In this document: piece by piece, positions 8,271 through 16,534 of the stretch
How the letters are laid out: each line of letters begins with the position of its first letter
How positions within the stretch are numbered: the stretch's first letter is position 1
Source: CAZIWJ01 sp964542855
GTDB taxonomy: Bacteria; Bacteroidota; Bacteroidia; Cytophagales; Cyclobacteriaceae
NCBI GenBank assembly: GCA_964542855.1
Contig: CAZIWJ010000014.1
Coordinates: 1-27,705, forward strand
Reading direction: 5' to 3'
DNA length: 27,705 bases
Translations under genes and position numbers: made by a program
The notes under the pieces: generated by a model
Database searches by the model: none
What the model was told of the DNA's origin: nothing
The model's input: only the letters and a program-made list of their open reading frames with translations

Positions 8271-9398
8271 TCAACTTTCTGGGTTTGAAGATTCTTCTTT
8301 TGCCGGCAGGATACGGAAGCTTTCCAGGACAGTTTCCATTTCCAGCATGATATTTCTTTTTCTTTTGTTGGGTGCATACACATATCCTTCAACGTAGTAA
8401 AACCGGTTTCGCTCCTCGTCTACTATGCCCATGCTAACGAAAGGCCCTCCCATTGTATTATTCGAAAGACGCCACAGCCCACGCATCTCTACTGCGTAAT
8501 GACCATTGAAATTCTTTTCACGGGTATAAACCGGCGTTATGCTATCCGTTTGCATGTAAACACGCTTGGAATCGGCCAGGTAAATTTTTCCGATGCGGTT
8601 TCGCCAGGCAATCAGGTTTTCTTTCTCAAACGCGGTTTCTGATGTGTAGGGACGATAACTGATGATGAAGCTCTTGTCTACTTCCCGGTCTAACTGCCGA
8701 ATCCAGATGAAATCTTCCTCCTGTTTGGCAATATCGAAATCGTAAGGGATTCGCAGGGAGCACTTAAAATCTTCTTTTATAACGTTCATAATTCCTCTTT
8801 CCGGTTTAACCGAGTAGATCTTTTCAGCCAGTCTATTCTTTTCTACTTCCTCGAAATAGTCCTGGAGGCCAGCCTTATTTTTCTTCAGGTTGCTGATTAG
8901 ATCTTTTTCCGAGGCACCAAACAGGTGGAGAATCTTTTGCCCCCTGGCAAACTCGTTGTCCTTAGCATACATGAACAAGTCTTCACCGCTTTTTATTCTT
9001 TCTACCGATTCATTCGTAAAGTAACTCTGCATCTTCCTACTTGCCCGGCTTTTGTTATCGAAAACGGTAACGAAAAGCATATTTTTAGCACTGCGTAATA
9101 AACGGTTCAGCTTGAAGGGGTCTACGTAGCGAAGGTTAAACTTAGGTTCCGGGGGAAGCGGTAATCCGGGCACGGTATCGGAGAACACCCGGCGAACCTG
9201 CCGGCCCAGTTCACCTTTCCACAATACAGAATCCATAACCAGAACAATTTCGCCAGTAGCGCCGCGAGCTTTAGGTAGATTCGAATCGTCTTTTCTGCTA
9301 CTGCTACCCCCTTCACCAGAGGAACAGGAAGCAGAAAGTACCAGACATGATAAAAATAATAAGATTGGATGCAAGAATCGGGAACGGTAAGTCAGCAT
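8271..9398 (-). CDS. DUF4837 family lipoprotein
   Basis: A 375-residue predicted lipoprotein. From the ATG at 9398 the N-terminus is a good signal peptide: basic start (LTYRSRFLH), hydrophobic core and a lipobox-like LSAS-C with Cys25, followed by a Ser/Gly-rich tether. The mature part begins with GEIVLVMDSVLWKGELG, the hallmark opening of DUF4837, and the length fits the family, which is essentially confined to Bacteroidota and of unknown function. In-frame ATGs at 9416 and 9440 would give longer, less typical leaders. It lies 107 bases downstream of the transglycosylase gene, on the same strand. Confidence 0.82.
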   Translation of the reverse strand: MLTYRSRFLHPILLFLSCLVLSASCSSGEGGSSSRKDDSNLPKARGATGEIVLVMDSVLWKGELGRQVRRVFSDTVPGLPLPPEPKFNLRYVDPFKLNRLLRSAKNMLFVTVFDNKSRASRKMQSYFTNESVERIKSGEDLFMYAKDNEFARGQKILHLFGASEKDLISNLKKNKAGLQDYFEEVEKNRLAEKIYSVKPERGIMNVIKEDFKCSLRIPYDFDIAKQEEDFIWIRQLDREVDKSFIISYRPYTSETAFEKENLIAWRNRIGKIYLADSKRVYMQTDSITPVYTREKNFNGHYAVEMRGLWRLSNNTMGGPFVSMGIVDEERNRFYYVEGYVYAPNKRKRNIMLEMETVLESFRILPAKEESSNPES

Positions 9399-9484
9399 GT
9401 AGTACAATTTTCTCATAGCGTGCAACGATGCAAGTAACACACTAATTGTAAAAACTACAATTTCATGTTGTATTCAGTATCCCC

Positions 9485-9501
9485 TTACTTTAGCAAAGTA
9501 A
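9485..9501 (-). terminator. short hairpin just after the transglycosylase stop
   Basis: A perfect 7-bp inverted repeat with a 3-base loop (TTACTTT-AGC-AAAGTAA) lies 4 bases beyond the stop of the 9506-10864 gene. It has no T-run and few G-C pairs, so it is at best a weak terminator. The same bases read TTACTTTG on the minus strand, one mismatch from the TAnnTTTG promoter element, so it might instead belong to a promoter of the DUF4837 gene. Confidence 0.3.
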
Positions 9502-9505
9502 CCTT

Positions 9506-10864
9506 TTAACCGATAACCAGTCGCATACCCGGTTTAATCTTGTTGCCTTTCAGGTTATTCAGCTGCTTGATTTTTTCAACGGTCAGACCCTGGTATTTCT
9601 TCGATATTTCCCACAGTGAATCGCCAGGCTGAACGGTGTGAACTTTACCTTTAGAAACTGGCAGCGGCTTGGCTCTGGATGCGATTCGCCTTTGTCGTCC
9701 GGGACTAACCCATATTTTAAGTCGCTGGCCGGCGTAAATACGGGTTCCCCTGATGCGATTCCACGATTTAATGTCAGCAATGCGTACCCCATGCCTGCGG
9801 GCAATATTGCCCAATACATCACCGCTTCTTACCCGGTAACGAACCATTTCTTTTCCGTAAGTACTCCCAACGGCATAGCGGGTTAAATACTTTCGGTAAT
9901 CTTCGTTTTCTTCCTTGTAGGCTTCCGCTATCATTGCCAGGTTATTTTCCAGGTAACTTTTCTGTTGAGAAGGAACTTGTAAAGGATATTTTCCCGTCTG
10001 GTCTCCGATTGCACTTCTTCGTAATTCGGGGTTTAAAAGCAGTAAATCATCTTCGCAAACATCGAGCGCTTCTGCCAGTACCTTTACGCTCATGAACTGA
10101 TCAATGAATACCATATCTGTATCCGGTAGGTATTCCTGCTCCACAAACAGGTTATGAGCTTCAGGATAGTTAAATACATAAGTAAGCGCAATAAACTGAG
10201 GCACATACGAGCGGGTTTCTCTGGGCAGATAGCGATAAATTTCCCAGAAATCTTTCTTGTAACCCGAACGCCGGATTGCACGGCGTACATTTCCCGGGCC
10301 CGTATTGTATGCGGCCAGGGCTAAATCCCAGTTTCCAAACATCCCGTAGAGTTGCTTCAGGAATTTACAGGCAGCTTCTGTAGATTTTTCAGGATCCATC
10401 CGTTCATCCACGTACCAGTCCTGATGTAAATCGAATATCCGGCCGGTACTCGGAATAAACTGCCATAATCCTGCCGCACCAGCCCGAGATATCGCCTGAG
10501 GGTTAAGCCCCGATTCCACGACCGCCAGGTATTTTAAGTCCTGGGGCAGCCCGTATTTTTTCAAATACTTCTCGAAAAGAGGAAAATACAGTTGTTGCCT
10601 CGACAGCACCATTCGGGTATAATTTCGGTTTTTTACCGTAAAGTAATCGATGAACGATTTTACCCGGTGATTAAAAGTAAAAGGCATGTCTGTTTCCAGG
10701 TTTGCCAGCCTTTCCTTTACCTGTTCGTAGGTTACGTCTGGAATATAATCGTATTCAACAACCGGCACGTGGTAAGCCCCGGTTTTACCGGCTGGTACTT
10801 CTTGCTGTCCGTAGGCATTGAAAAAGACCAGTACCAAAAAAGTATTCAGAATAGTGCGTTTCAT
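9506..10864 (-). CDS. MltD-like lytic murein transglycosylase with two LysM domains
   Basis: A 452-residue secreted enzyme that cleaves peptidoglycan glycan strands with formation of 1,6-anhydro ends. An N-terminal signal peptide (residues 1-19, ending AYG-QQ) is followed by the SLT/goose-lysozyme-like domain: LKYLAVVESGLNPQAIS holds the catalytic Glu117, then AGAAGLWQFIPSTGR and LALAAYNTGPGNV, the three classic blocks. Two LysM repeats (about 340-386 and 406-451, the second starting VHTVQPGDSLWEIS) anchor the protein to the cell wall. No lipobox is visible, so it is probably periplasmic rather than a lipoprotein like E. coli MltD. It follows gatA after 151 bases on the same strand. Confidence 0.92.
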   Translation of the reverse strand: MKRTILNTFLVLVFFNAYGQQEVPAGKTGAYHVPVVEYDYIPDVTYEQVKERLANLETDMPFTFNHRVKSFIDYFTVKNRNYTRMVLSRQQLYFPLFEKYLKKYGLPQDLKYLAVVESGLNPQAISRAGAAGLWQFIPSTGRIFDLHQDWYVDERMDPEKSTEAACKFLKQLYGMFGNWDLALAAYNTGPGNVRRAIRRSGYKKDFWEIYRYLPRETRSYVPQFIALTYVFNYPEAHNLFVEQEYLPDTDMVFIDQFMSVKVLAEALDVCEDDLLLLNPELRRSAIGDQTGKYPLQVPSQQKSYLENNLAMIAEAYKEENEDYRKYLTRYAVGSTYGKEMVRYRVRSGDVLGNIARRHGVRIADIKSWNRIRGTRIYAGQRLKIWVSPGRQRRIASRAKPLPVSKGKVHTVQPGDSLWEISKKYQGLTVEKIKQLNNLKGNKIKPGMRLVIG

Positions 10865-10941
10865 CAGGCTGCTTAATTTTCTTACTGCAAAATATATACA
10901 GGAACGAACAATGTAAACGCAAGCGTAAAGAGTATGTTTTA

Positions 10942-10978
10942 CCTGTAATATTTAACAGCATATCGTGTAATTTACAGG
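10942..10978. repeat. 7-bp inverted repeat in gatA / transglycosylase spacer
   Basis: CCTGTAA at 10942-10948 and TTACAGG at 10972-10978 form a perfect inverted repeat separated by 23 bases, within the 151-base spacer downstream of gatA. There is no T-run after it on either strand, so it is not a standard terminator. A minus-strand TATATTTTG at 10888-10896 could be part of a promoter for the transglycosylase. Confidence 0.3.
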
Positions 10979-11015
10979 AAACTAGTGCGGATGTCAATAA
11001 ATATTTAAATTAATT

Positions 11016-12509
11016 CTAGGAATAATTTAAAATTTCGTTGCTTAATCCCATCAATCCTGCTTCATTAAAGTAATTTCCGTACAATTGAATTCCTATGGGT
11101 AGGCCTTGTTTATCATTTCCTGCCGGTATTGATATTGCCGGAATTCCCACCAGTGAAGCATGAACGGTGAATAAGTCGGCAAGGTACATTTCCAGCGGGT
11201 TGCTATGTTCCCCCATTTTAAAAGCTGTAGTAGGGGTTGTAGGCATAATGATGTAATCGTAGTTCCTGAAGATCTCACGGGTCTTACTAATCAGTAACTT
11301 ACGTACTTTAGAAGCTTTTGTATAGTAAGCGTCGTAATAGCTGGCACTTAGCACGAAAGTCCCCAGCATGATTCTACGCTTAACTTCTTCCCCGAAGCCT
11401 TCTTCACGGGTTAGCTTATACATTTCTTCCAGGTTTCCGGCCTTGTTTGAACGGTAGCCATACCGTACTCCATCGAAACGCGACAGGTTAGAACTGGCTT
11501 CAGCGGTAGTAAGAATGTAGTAAGTAGGAAGCAGGTAATCGAGCAAAGGAAAACTGATGGGTTCAACCGTATGACCGTTATGCTGAAGCTGGCCGATCAT
11601 CTTTTCGGTGGCTTCTTTTATTTCAGCATTCAGCCCCTCATTATTTAAGGTGTCGGTAATGTAAGCTATCCTGGCTTTTTTATCCAGTTGCAAATGTTTA
11701 GAGTACTCGGGTACCGGCTGGTTAGAAACAGTAGAATCGTTCTCGTCGCTTCCGGCAATGGTTTCCATAACCAGTGCGCAATCCTCAACATCTCTGGCTA
11801 ACACACCAATGGTATCGAAAGAAGAGGCATAGGCAATGAGGCCGTAACGTGAAATTCGGGAGTAAGTAGGCTTTAAACCAATAACTCCAGTAAAAGCAGC
11901 TGGCTGGCGTACCGATCCACCGGTGTCCGATCCAAGAGAAACCAGGCACATATCGGCCTGTACTGCTACAGCTGATCCACCGGAAGAACCACCGGGTACG
12001 CGTTCCGAATCGAGGGCGTTTTTAACCGGGCCAAAGGCCGAGTTTTCGTTAGAAGACCCCATAGCAAACTCATCACAGTTCTGGCGACCAATAATGATTG
12101 CATCTTCATCGAGTAAGCGTTGCACCGCTGTGCCATTGAACTGTGACTGGAACTGATCAAGGATTTTACTACCCGCCTGCAAGCCGTGATCTTTATAGCA
12201 CAGTACATCTTTAAGGCCAACAACCATACCGGCTAACTTACCGGCATGGCCTGCCCTGATTTTTTCATCTACTTTTTTGGCTTGTGTGCGCGCTTCCTCT
12301 TCGTAAACCTCGAGGAACACGTTGAGTTCGGATTGTTGAGCAATATTGTGGAGATAATGATCAACGATAGATTCACAGTTCAAGGTGCCTTCCAACAAGG
12401 CTTCCTGAATATTGTGGAAGGATGAAAATCTGTAATCTGATAAGTTATTTGTTGTCAGTAACTGACTTATTGGTTTCTTCAATTTCGTCTTTAATTTCTT
12501 TGGTGGCAT
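11016..12509 (-). CDS. gatA: aspartyl/glutamyl-tRNA amidotransferase subunit A
   Basis: A 497-codon frame encoding the amidase subunit of GatCAB, which converts misacylated Glu-tRNA(Gln) or Asp-tRNA(Asn) to the amide form. The amidase-signature triad is intact: Lys100 (GLKDVLC), Ser175 (GGSSGGSA) and Ser199 (GSDTGGSVRQP), with the same mutual spacing as in characterised GatA. gatB and gatC are not in the window. The only ATG is at 12509, which makes the first 21 codons overlap tatA by 65 bases. Family-like sequence starts only around residue 24 (LSDYRFSSFHNIQEAL), so a downstream non-ATG start such as the TTG at 12482 is possible. Confidence 0.92.
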   Translation of the reverse strand: MPPKKLKTKLKKPISQLLTTNNLSDYRFSSFHNIQEALLEGTLNCESIVDHYLHNIAQQSELNVFLEVYEEEARTQAKKVDEKIRAGHAGKLAGMVVGLKDVLCYKDHGLQAGSKILDQFQSQFNGTAVQRLLDEDAIIIGRQNCDEFAMGSSNENSAFGPVKNALDSERVPGGSSGGSAVAVQADMCLVSLGSDTGGSVRQPAAFTGVIGLKPTYSRISRYGLIAYASSFDTIGVLARDVEDCALVMETIAGSDENDSTVSNQPVPEYSKHLQLDKKARIAYITDTLNNEGLNAEIKEATEKMIGQLQHNGHTVEPISFPLLDYLLPTYYILTTAEASSNLSRFDGVRYGYRSNKAGNLEEMYKLTREEGFGEEVKRRIMLGTFVLSASYYDAYYTKASKVRKLLISKTREIFRNYDYIIMPTTPTTAFKMGEHSNPLEMYLADLFTVHASLVGIPAISIPAGNDKQGLPIGIQLYGNYFNEAGLMGLSNEILNYS

Positions 12510-12648
12510 CTTTAAATTCCCGCATGCCTTTTCCTAAGCCTCTGGCAAGTTCTGGAATTTTTTTGGCTCCAAAGAAAATCAAAATAACTGTCAGTATCAA
12601 AAGGATTTCCCATCCCCCCAGTGCTCCAAATGCAAATATGCTTAACAT
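12445..12648 (-). CDS. tatA: Sec-independent translocase protein TatA/TatE
   Basis: A 67-residue TatA-type protein: a short N-terminal membrane helix (GGWEILLILTVILIFFG), the hinge FGAKKIPELARGLGKGMREFK and a charged amphipathic tail. TatA oligomers form the translocation element of the twin-arginine pathway, which exports folded proteins. No tatB or tatC is adjacent, as is common in Bacteroidota. It has its own candidate promoter immediately upstream, and gatA starts inside its 3' end, suggesting a tatA-gatA transcript. Confidence 0.93.
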   Translation of the reverse strand: MLSIFAFGALGGWEILLILTVILIFFGAKKIPELARGLGKGMREFKDATKEIKDEIEETNKSVTDNK

Positions 12649-12677
12649 AAGCGAAAAGTTTAATTATCAATTACTAA

Positions 12678-12708
12678 CAAAGATAATTATAAATACCTGT
12701 ACAAAAAA
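12678..12708 (-). promoter_or_regulatory. candidate promoter of tatA-gatA
   Basis: The minus strand carries TATCTTTG (12685-12678), an exact TAnnTTTG -7 element, preceded after 16 bases by a T-run ending in TTTG (12708-12702) that can serve as the -33 element. Transcription would start near 12671, about 23 bases before the tatA ATG at 12648. The 101-base gap between envC and tatA otherwise holds nothing. Confidence 0.6.
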
Positions 12709-12749
12709 TCACTATTTTTAAAACCGTAAAATAATTTGTAATAACCCTT

Positions 12750-13928
12750 CTAACGGTGCTGTAACCAGGGTTGAGGGTTTAATTTTTCGTGTTGCCGCCA
12801 GATCTGAAATTGTAAAGAAGCGATTCCGTCCTTATCTGTATATACCTTACCCACTTTTTCTTTTTGCCTCAATTCCTGCCCTTTTTTCACGTATACTTCT
12901 TTAAGACGGGCGTACAGGGTGTAATAGTCTCCATGTTGTACGATAACCACCTTATTCATCCCTGGTACGGCAGCAATGGTTTTAACAATTCCGTCGTATA
13001 CGGTACTCACTTCTGAATTCTGGCTGGTTTGAATGTCTATTCCCTGGTTTTCTATCATAATTCCCTTCAGTACCGGGTGGGGGTGACGGCCGAATTGCTG
13101 GGAAATGAACCCGGAAGAAACCGGCCAGTTTAGCTTGGCATGCTGTTTTTCAAAAGAAGCCGAAAGATCATTTTTACCGGCCAGGTTTTTCTTTGCCGCT
13201 ATTTCCCGTCGTACAATAGAGGCCAGCAGGTTATCCAGTTCCTTTACAGCCTGTTCACGATTAGCCAATTCAGCATTCAGTTGACGTTCTTTTCGGCTTA
13301 AGTTAGCTACCAGCCGTTGTTGTTTCCGCTGCAAAGCCACCATTTCTTTGTTCGCGTTCACTTGTTGATCGAGCAGGATATTCCGCTCCATCCTTTTATT
13401 TTTTATAGCCACCTGCTGGCTTTCCAGCGATAACTTCACTTCATTAATCAGTTCAACCTGGTGATTGCGGGCTTTGCTGTACTGCTCCATGTATTTTAAC
13501 CGCATGTACAGCTGGTTAAATGATGACGACGAGAATAAAAAGGTAAGGCGGTCGTACCCGTTTTGTGCTTTTTCGGCTGCGTATAACATGGCCCGGTACT
13601 CGCTTTTCAGGTTTTTCAGATCACGTTCCAGCGCATTAGTAACCATGCTAATCTCGTCGATCTGGTTACCCAGTAACTCTATTTCACGGTTAATTGAAGC
13701 AATAAGCGCACGGCGAGCCGCTACCTGTTCGTTCAGGGCGGTCAATTGCCCCAGGCTGCTACTTTTCCGGTTGGCCGTTTCCTGCAGTATTTTTCTGGCT
13801 CGTTTAATTCGCTGCAGGTTTTCTTTTCGCTCTTTTTCCAGTTTTTCTTTATCCATGCCGCTCTGAGCCTGTGCACACAGGGAGACAAGGAAAAATACAA
13901 GCAGAACGATGTACCTATTCGCGTTCAT
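12750..13928 (-). CDS. EnvC-like murein hydrolase activator, degenerate M23 domain
   Basis: A 392-residue periplasmic protein. A signal peptide (residues 1-22, ending AQA-QS) is followed by a long coiled coil (about 25-245) and a C-terminal LytM/M23 domain (about 265-390). The zinc site is broken: the HxxxD motif reads N294-QGI-D298, and the HxH motif reads S371-L-Q373. In E. coli, EnvC and NlpD have degenerate LytM domains that activate amidases rather than cut peptidoglycan, so an activator role is inferred. Its ATG overlaps the end of the DUF4292 gene by 14 bases. No amidase gene is nearby, so its partner would be encoded elsewhere. Confidence 0.87.
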   Translation of the reverse strand: MNANRYIVLLVFFLVSLCAQAQSGMDKEKLEKERKENLQRIKRARKILQETANRKSSSLGQLTALNEQVAARRALIASINREIELLGNQIDEISMVTNALERDLKNLKSEYRAMLYAAEKAQNGYDRLTFLFSSSSFNQLYMRLKYMEQYSKARNHQVELINEVKLSLESQQVAIKNKRMERNILLDQQVNANKEMVALQRKQQRLVANLSRKERQLNAELANREQAVKELDNLLASIVRREIAAKKNLAGKNDLSASFEKQHAKLNWPVSSGFISQQFGRHPHPVLKGIMIENQGIDIQTSQNSEVSTVYDGIVKTIAAVPGMNKVVIVQHGDYYTLYARLKEVYVKKGQELRQKEKVGKVYTDKDGIASLQFQIWRQHEKLNPQPWLQHR

Positions 13929-14667
13929 ATTTTTCAGGGATCTGAAAAGGAAAGCGCAGTGAACCAGTTTGTAAATTCACCCGCTTGTACCGAATACTAA
14001 TGTCTATTGCTTTCTTATTTTTGTTACTAAAGTATTGTAACCGGATATTATTGCTAAACGGCAGCAGGTAACTTTCTTCCAGGGGCTGAAAATCGTTGTA
14101 AGCTACCACCAGTTCATTATCAGCTTCATCTGTAACCTCTACCCTTTCAATTTTCATCGACCGGTCGCTCACAAAATTATTCACCGTAAAAGGATCTTGC
14201 TTCTGCCTGAGCACGAACTGTCCTTTTCTTTTCCGGGTCACGTCCGAGGAATCTACCTGTACCAGCAGGTTCCCCAGCAGGGCTGATTGAATAAGCGCAT
14301 AGTTCAGGTTAAAATTAAACTTTGCGCTGAGTTCAGCCATACTTTTCGCCTGGTAGGTTTTTTCCAGCCGGTTAATGAAGATAATAGAATCATGGGTAAT
14401 GACCCCTCTGGCTGCTTCAATGCCCATGCCCGGTGATACCGACACCCAGATAATGCTGTCTTTACGAATCCGGAAATCAGCCGATGCGTTCAGGTTTTTT
14501 TCTTCATTAGCGAATTTCACGCTACTTTTGGCGGTAAGGTAATCGAAATCAACCTCAGCCACTGAAAGAGTGGTCGCTGCCGTACCGGACCGGGTTGGGG
14601 TACTGGTTTTACATGACACCAATATAGTGAGTAGCAACACCCCGGCTAACCCGTATATTTTATTCAT
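13915..14667 (-). CDS. DUF4292 lipoprotein, LolB-like by appearance
   Basis: A 250-residue lipoprotein with a textbook signal: MNKIYGLAGVLLLTILVS-C, Cys19 being the lipidated residue. The mature protein follows DUF4292, a Bacteroidota family. The stretch from residue ~40 to 115 (sensitising/knock-in of strands such as SADFRIRKDSIIWVSVSPGM, then ARGVITHDSIIFINR and KTYQAKSMAEL) reads like the half-barrel of LolA/LolB lipoprotein-sorting proteins; this is a pattern judgement, not a search. The frame is open back to 14757, but that part lies inside the TPR gene, and the ATG at 14667 directly precedes the signal peptide. It overlaps the TPR gene by 8 bases and envC by 14, implying translational coupling. 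Confidence 0.84.
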   Translation of the reverse strand: MNKIYGLAGVLLLTILVSCKTSTPTRSGTAATTLSVAEVDFDYLTAKSSVKFANEEKNLNASADFRIRKDSIIWVSVSPGMGIEAARGVITHDSIIFINRLEKTYQAKSMAELSAKFNFNLNYALIQSALLGNLLVQVDSSDVTRKRKGQFVLRQKQDPFTVNNFVSDRSMKIERVEVTDEADNELVVAYNDFQPLEESYLLPFSNNIRLQYFSNKNKKAIDISIRYKRVNLQTGSLRFPFQIPEKYERE

Positions 14668-16399
14668 AGAGTTTACGATCTGCAATTTTTTTGTCGACGA
14701 GTTCGGATGTATCATCCATTCCCTTTGCTCGTTTCCATTGCACCACGGCCTCGTCAATTTTGTTTAATTTAAAAAGTACATCGCCATAATGTTCAATTAT
14801 GGTTCCACTCAGGTTACTTTCTCCGTACCTGATCGCTTTTTCCAGGAATTCTTTTGCTTTACGGTATTCTCCCTTTTGGTATAGCACCCAGGCGTGGGTA
14901 TCGAGGTAAGTAGGGTTTTCAGCGTTTTCAGGAGTACGTTCCACCAACCGGGTAGAGAGTTCCAGTGCATACTCCAGCTTTTCTTTGCGTACGGATAGAA
15001 AGTAGCTGTAATTATTCAGGGCCAGGTCGTTTGCCGGGTTGTAAGCCAGCACTGCCTCGTAGGCCTTATCTGATTTTGTATGCTCTTCCAGTTCGTGGTA
15101 CACCTGCCCTAACTGCCCGTTAAAGTAGCTAAGCAGTTCGTCGTTATTACCAGCCAGCCGTTTACCTTGTTCTAATACCTGGGCCGATTCATTGTAACTG
15201 CCCATTGACATCTGGGCAAACCCATTGAAGTAAAACAGGATGGCCTGATTCGGAAAATACTCCATGGCTTTTTCCGAATGCTCCAGCACCGCTTCCATTT
15301 TACCCAGTTCCAGCTCAATGTTAATTACATTCTGCCATACGTTAAAGTTATTACCGTTTATTTCCAGGGCTTCCAGGTAATTGTTGCGGGCTGCTTCGTC
15401 TTCACCAATGGTAGTGTAAAAATCACCACTAATTACATAGGCATTGGCATCATCAGGATGGGCTTCTACTATGGTATTGCTAAGCGAGCGACAAAGCTTT
15501 TCAATTTCAGGGTTGGGCAGTTCCTGCAGGTAGCGCGCCACCAGTTGCACTTTTTTGTTTAAGGCCAGGTTTTCACTGGCAAAAGCTACTTCAAAGTTCT
15601 CAAGGGCTTGCATGGTTTGGCCCTGATCCTGGTAAATTTGGGCCAGCATAAGCCGGGCTTCCGGGTTGTTGGCATCGTATTTCAGTAGTTCTTCCAATAC
15701 CGGTATGGCGTCTTTATCCCTGCCGTTCGACTGATAAATTTCGGCCAGGTTTACTACGTAAGCCGTCTCGCCCGGAAAAGCATCGATCAGCTTTTTACCT
15801 TCAGCAATTGCCTTGTCCAGCTTATTCATTTCCAGGTAAATTTTCTGCTTCTGCCGAATAACTTCTTCCACTATCCCAAATTTTTCTTCGGCCACCTCAT
15901 AGGTTTCCAGGGCCGATTCGTAGTCAGACTGGTAAATATAAAGAGCAGCCAGGTCGAAAAGGTAATCCTTGGTTCCCGGAATGGTATTGATCATTTCGTC
16001 GTATACTTTAGCAGCTGCAGAAAAATTAGACTGCCGGGTGAGGATTTCTGCCTTAATTAGGAAATAGTACTTATTATCTTTATCGAGCTTAATGGCCTTG
16101 TTGGCATTTAGAAGGGCTTCATCAAATTCGCCTTTTGCAACCAGGATCTGCGCAATTTTAAAGTGAGCAGCCCCGTTATCAGGGTCACTTTCCAGCGACT
16201 TCTGGAATAGCATGTAGGCTTTGGGATAGTCCTCAAGAATGTAGTACTTTTCTGCTTCCACAAAGTAATAGGCGGCTTCCCGTTTCTTATTTTCGGTTTT
16301 ATTTGTTTTCCTGAATTGCGCGTGGGTGTGCTGGGAGTTTATAAAACCAATTAGGAAGGCCAGGATTAATCCAGTAACAACTTTATTATTTTTTAACAT
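14660..16399 (-). CDS. secreted tetratricopeptide-repeat protein
   Basis: A 579-residue protein with a signal peptide (residues ~1-28, ending THA-QF) followed by an almost continuous array of roughly 14 TPR-like helical pairs from about residue 40 to the end, with typical A-x-x-x-Y/F and P-x-N/D spacing (SLESDPDNGAAHFKIAQIL is a clear example). It should be a periplasmic scaffold for protein-protein contacts; the partner is unknown. Its stop overlaps the start of the DUF4292 lipoprotein gene, followed in turn by the EnvC-like gene, so the three products may work together. A 135-base gap separates it from the upstream nucleotidyltransferase, allowing its own promoter. Confidence 0.86.
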   Translation of the reverse strand: MLKNNKVVTGLILAFLIGFINSQHTHAQFRKTNKTENKKREAAYYFVEAEKYYILEDYPKAYMLFQKSLESDPDNGAAHFKIAQILVAKGEFDEALLNANKAIKLDKDNKYYFLIKAEILTRQSNFSAAAKVYDEMINTIPGTKDYLFDLAALYIYQSDYESALETYEVAEEKFGIVEEVIRQKQKIYLEMNKLDKAIAEGKKLIDAFPGETAYVVNLAEIYQSNGRDKDAIPVLEELLKYDANNPEARLMLAQIYQDQGQTMQALENFEVAFASENLALNKKVQLVARYLQELPNPEIEKLCRSLSNTIVEAHPDDANAYVISGDFYTTIGEDEAARNNYLEALEINGNNFNVWQNVINIELELGKMEAVLEHSEKAMEYFPNQAILFYFNGFAQMSMGSYNESAQVLEQGKRLAGNNDELLSYFNGQLGQVYHELEEHTKSDKAYEAVLAYNPANDLALNNYSYFLSVRKEKLEYALELSTRLVERTPENAENPTYLDTHAWVLYQKGEYRKAKEFLEKAIRYGESNLSGTIIEHYGDVLFKLNKIDEAVVQWKRAKGMDDTSELVDKKIADRKLYE

Positions 16400-16409
16400 G
16401 CTTACCTCT

Positions 16410-16423
16410 TTTTCCCGGGAAAA
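16410..16423. repeat. 14-bp perfect palindrome before the TPR gene
   Basis: TTTTCCCGGGAAAA is self-complementary and lies 10 bases upstream of the TPR ATG (minus strand), with a second half-site-like TTTCCCG at 16432-16438. It would fall across the ribosome-binding region of the transcript. It may be an operator or a chance palindrome. Further upstream the minus strand has TAAATTTG (16493-16486), matching the -7 consensus but without a -33 partner. Confidence 0.4.
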
Positions 16424-16534
16424 CTACCTGCTTTCCCGTGCCGTCTGTTTTACTGCATTCACAGTTGTTGATTTGCAGCAGATTACAAATTTACTAAATA
16501 TACAAACAGTAGAATTGAAAATTACCCAGAATCA

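Noticed and set aside
13465..13866. A 133-codon plus-strand frame opposite the EnvC-like gene
   Set aside because: It is a Ser/Arg/Phe-rich shadow of the coiled-coil codons on the other strand.
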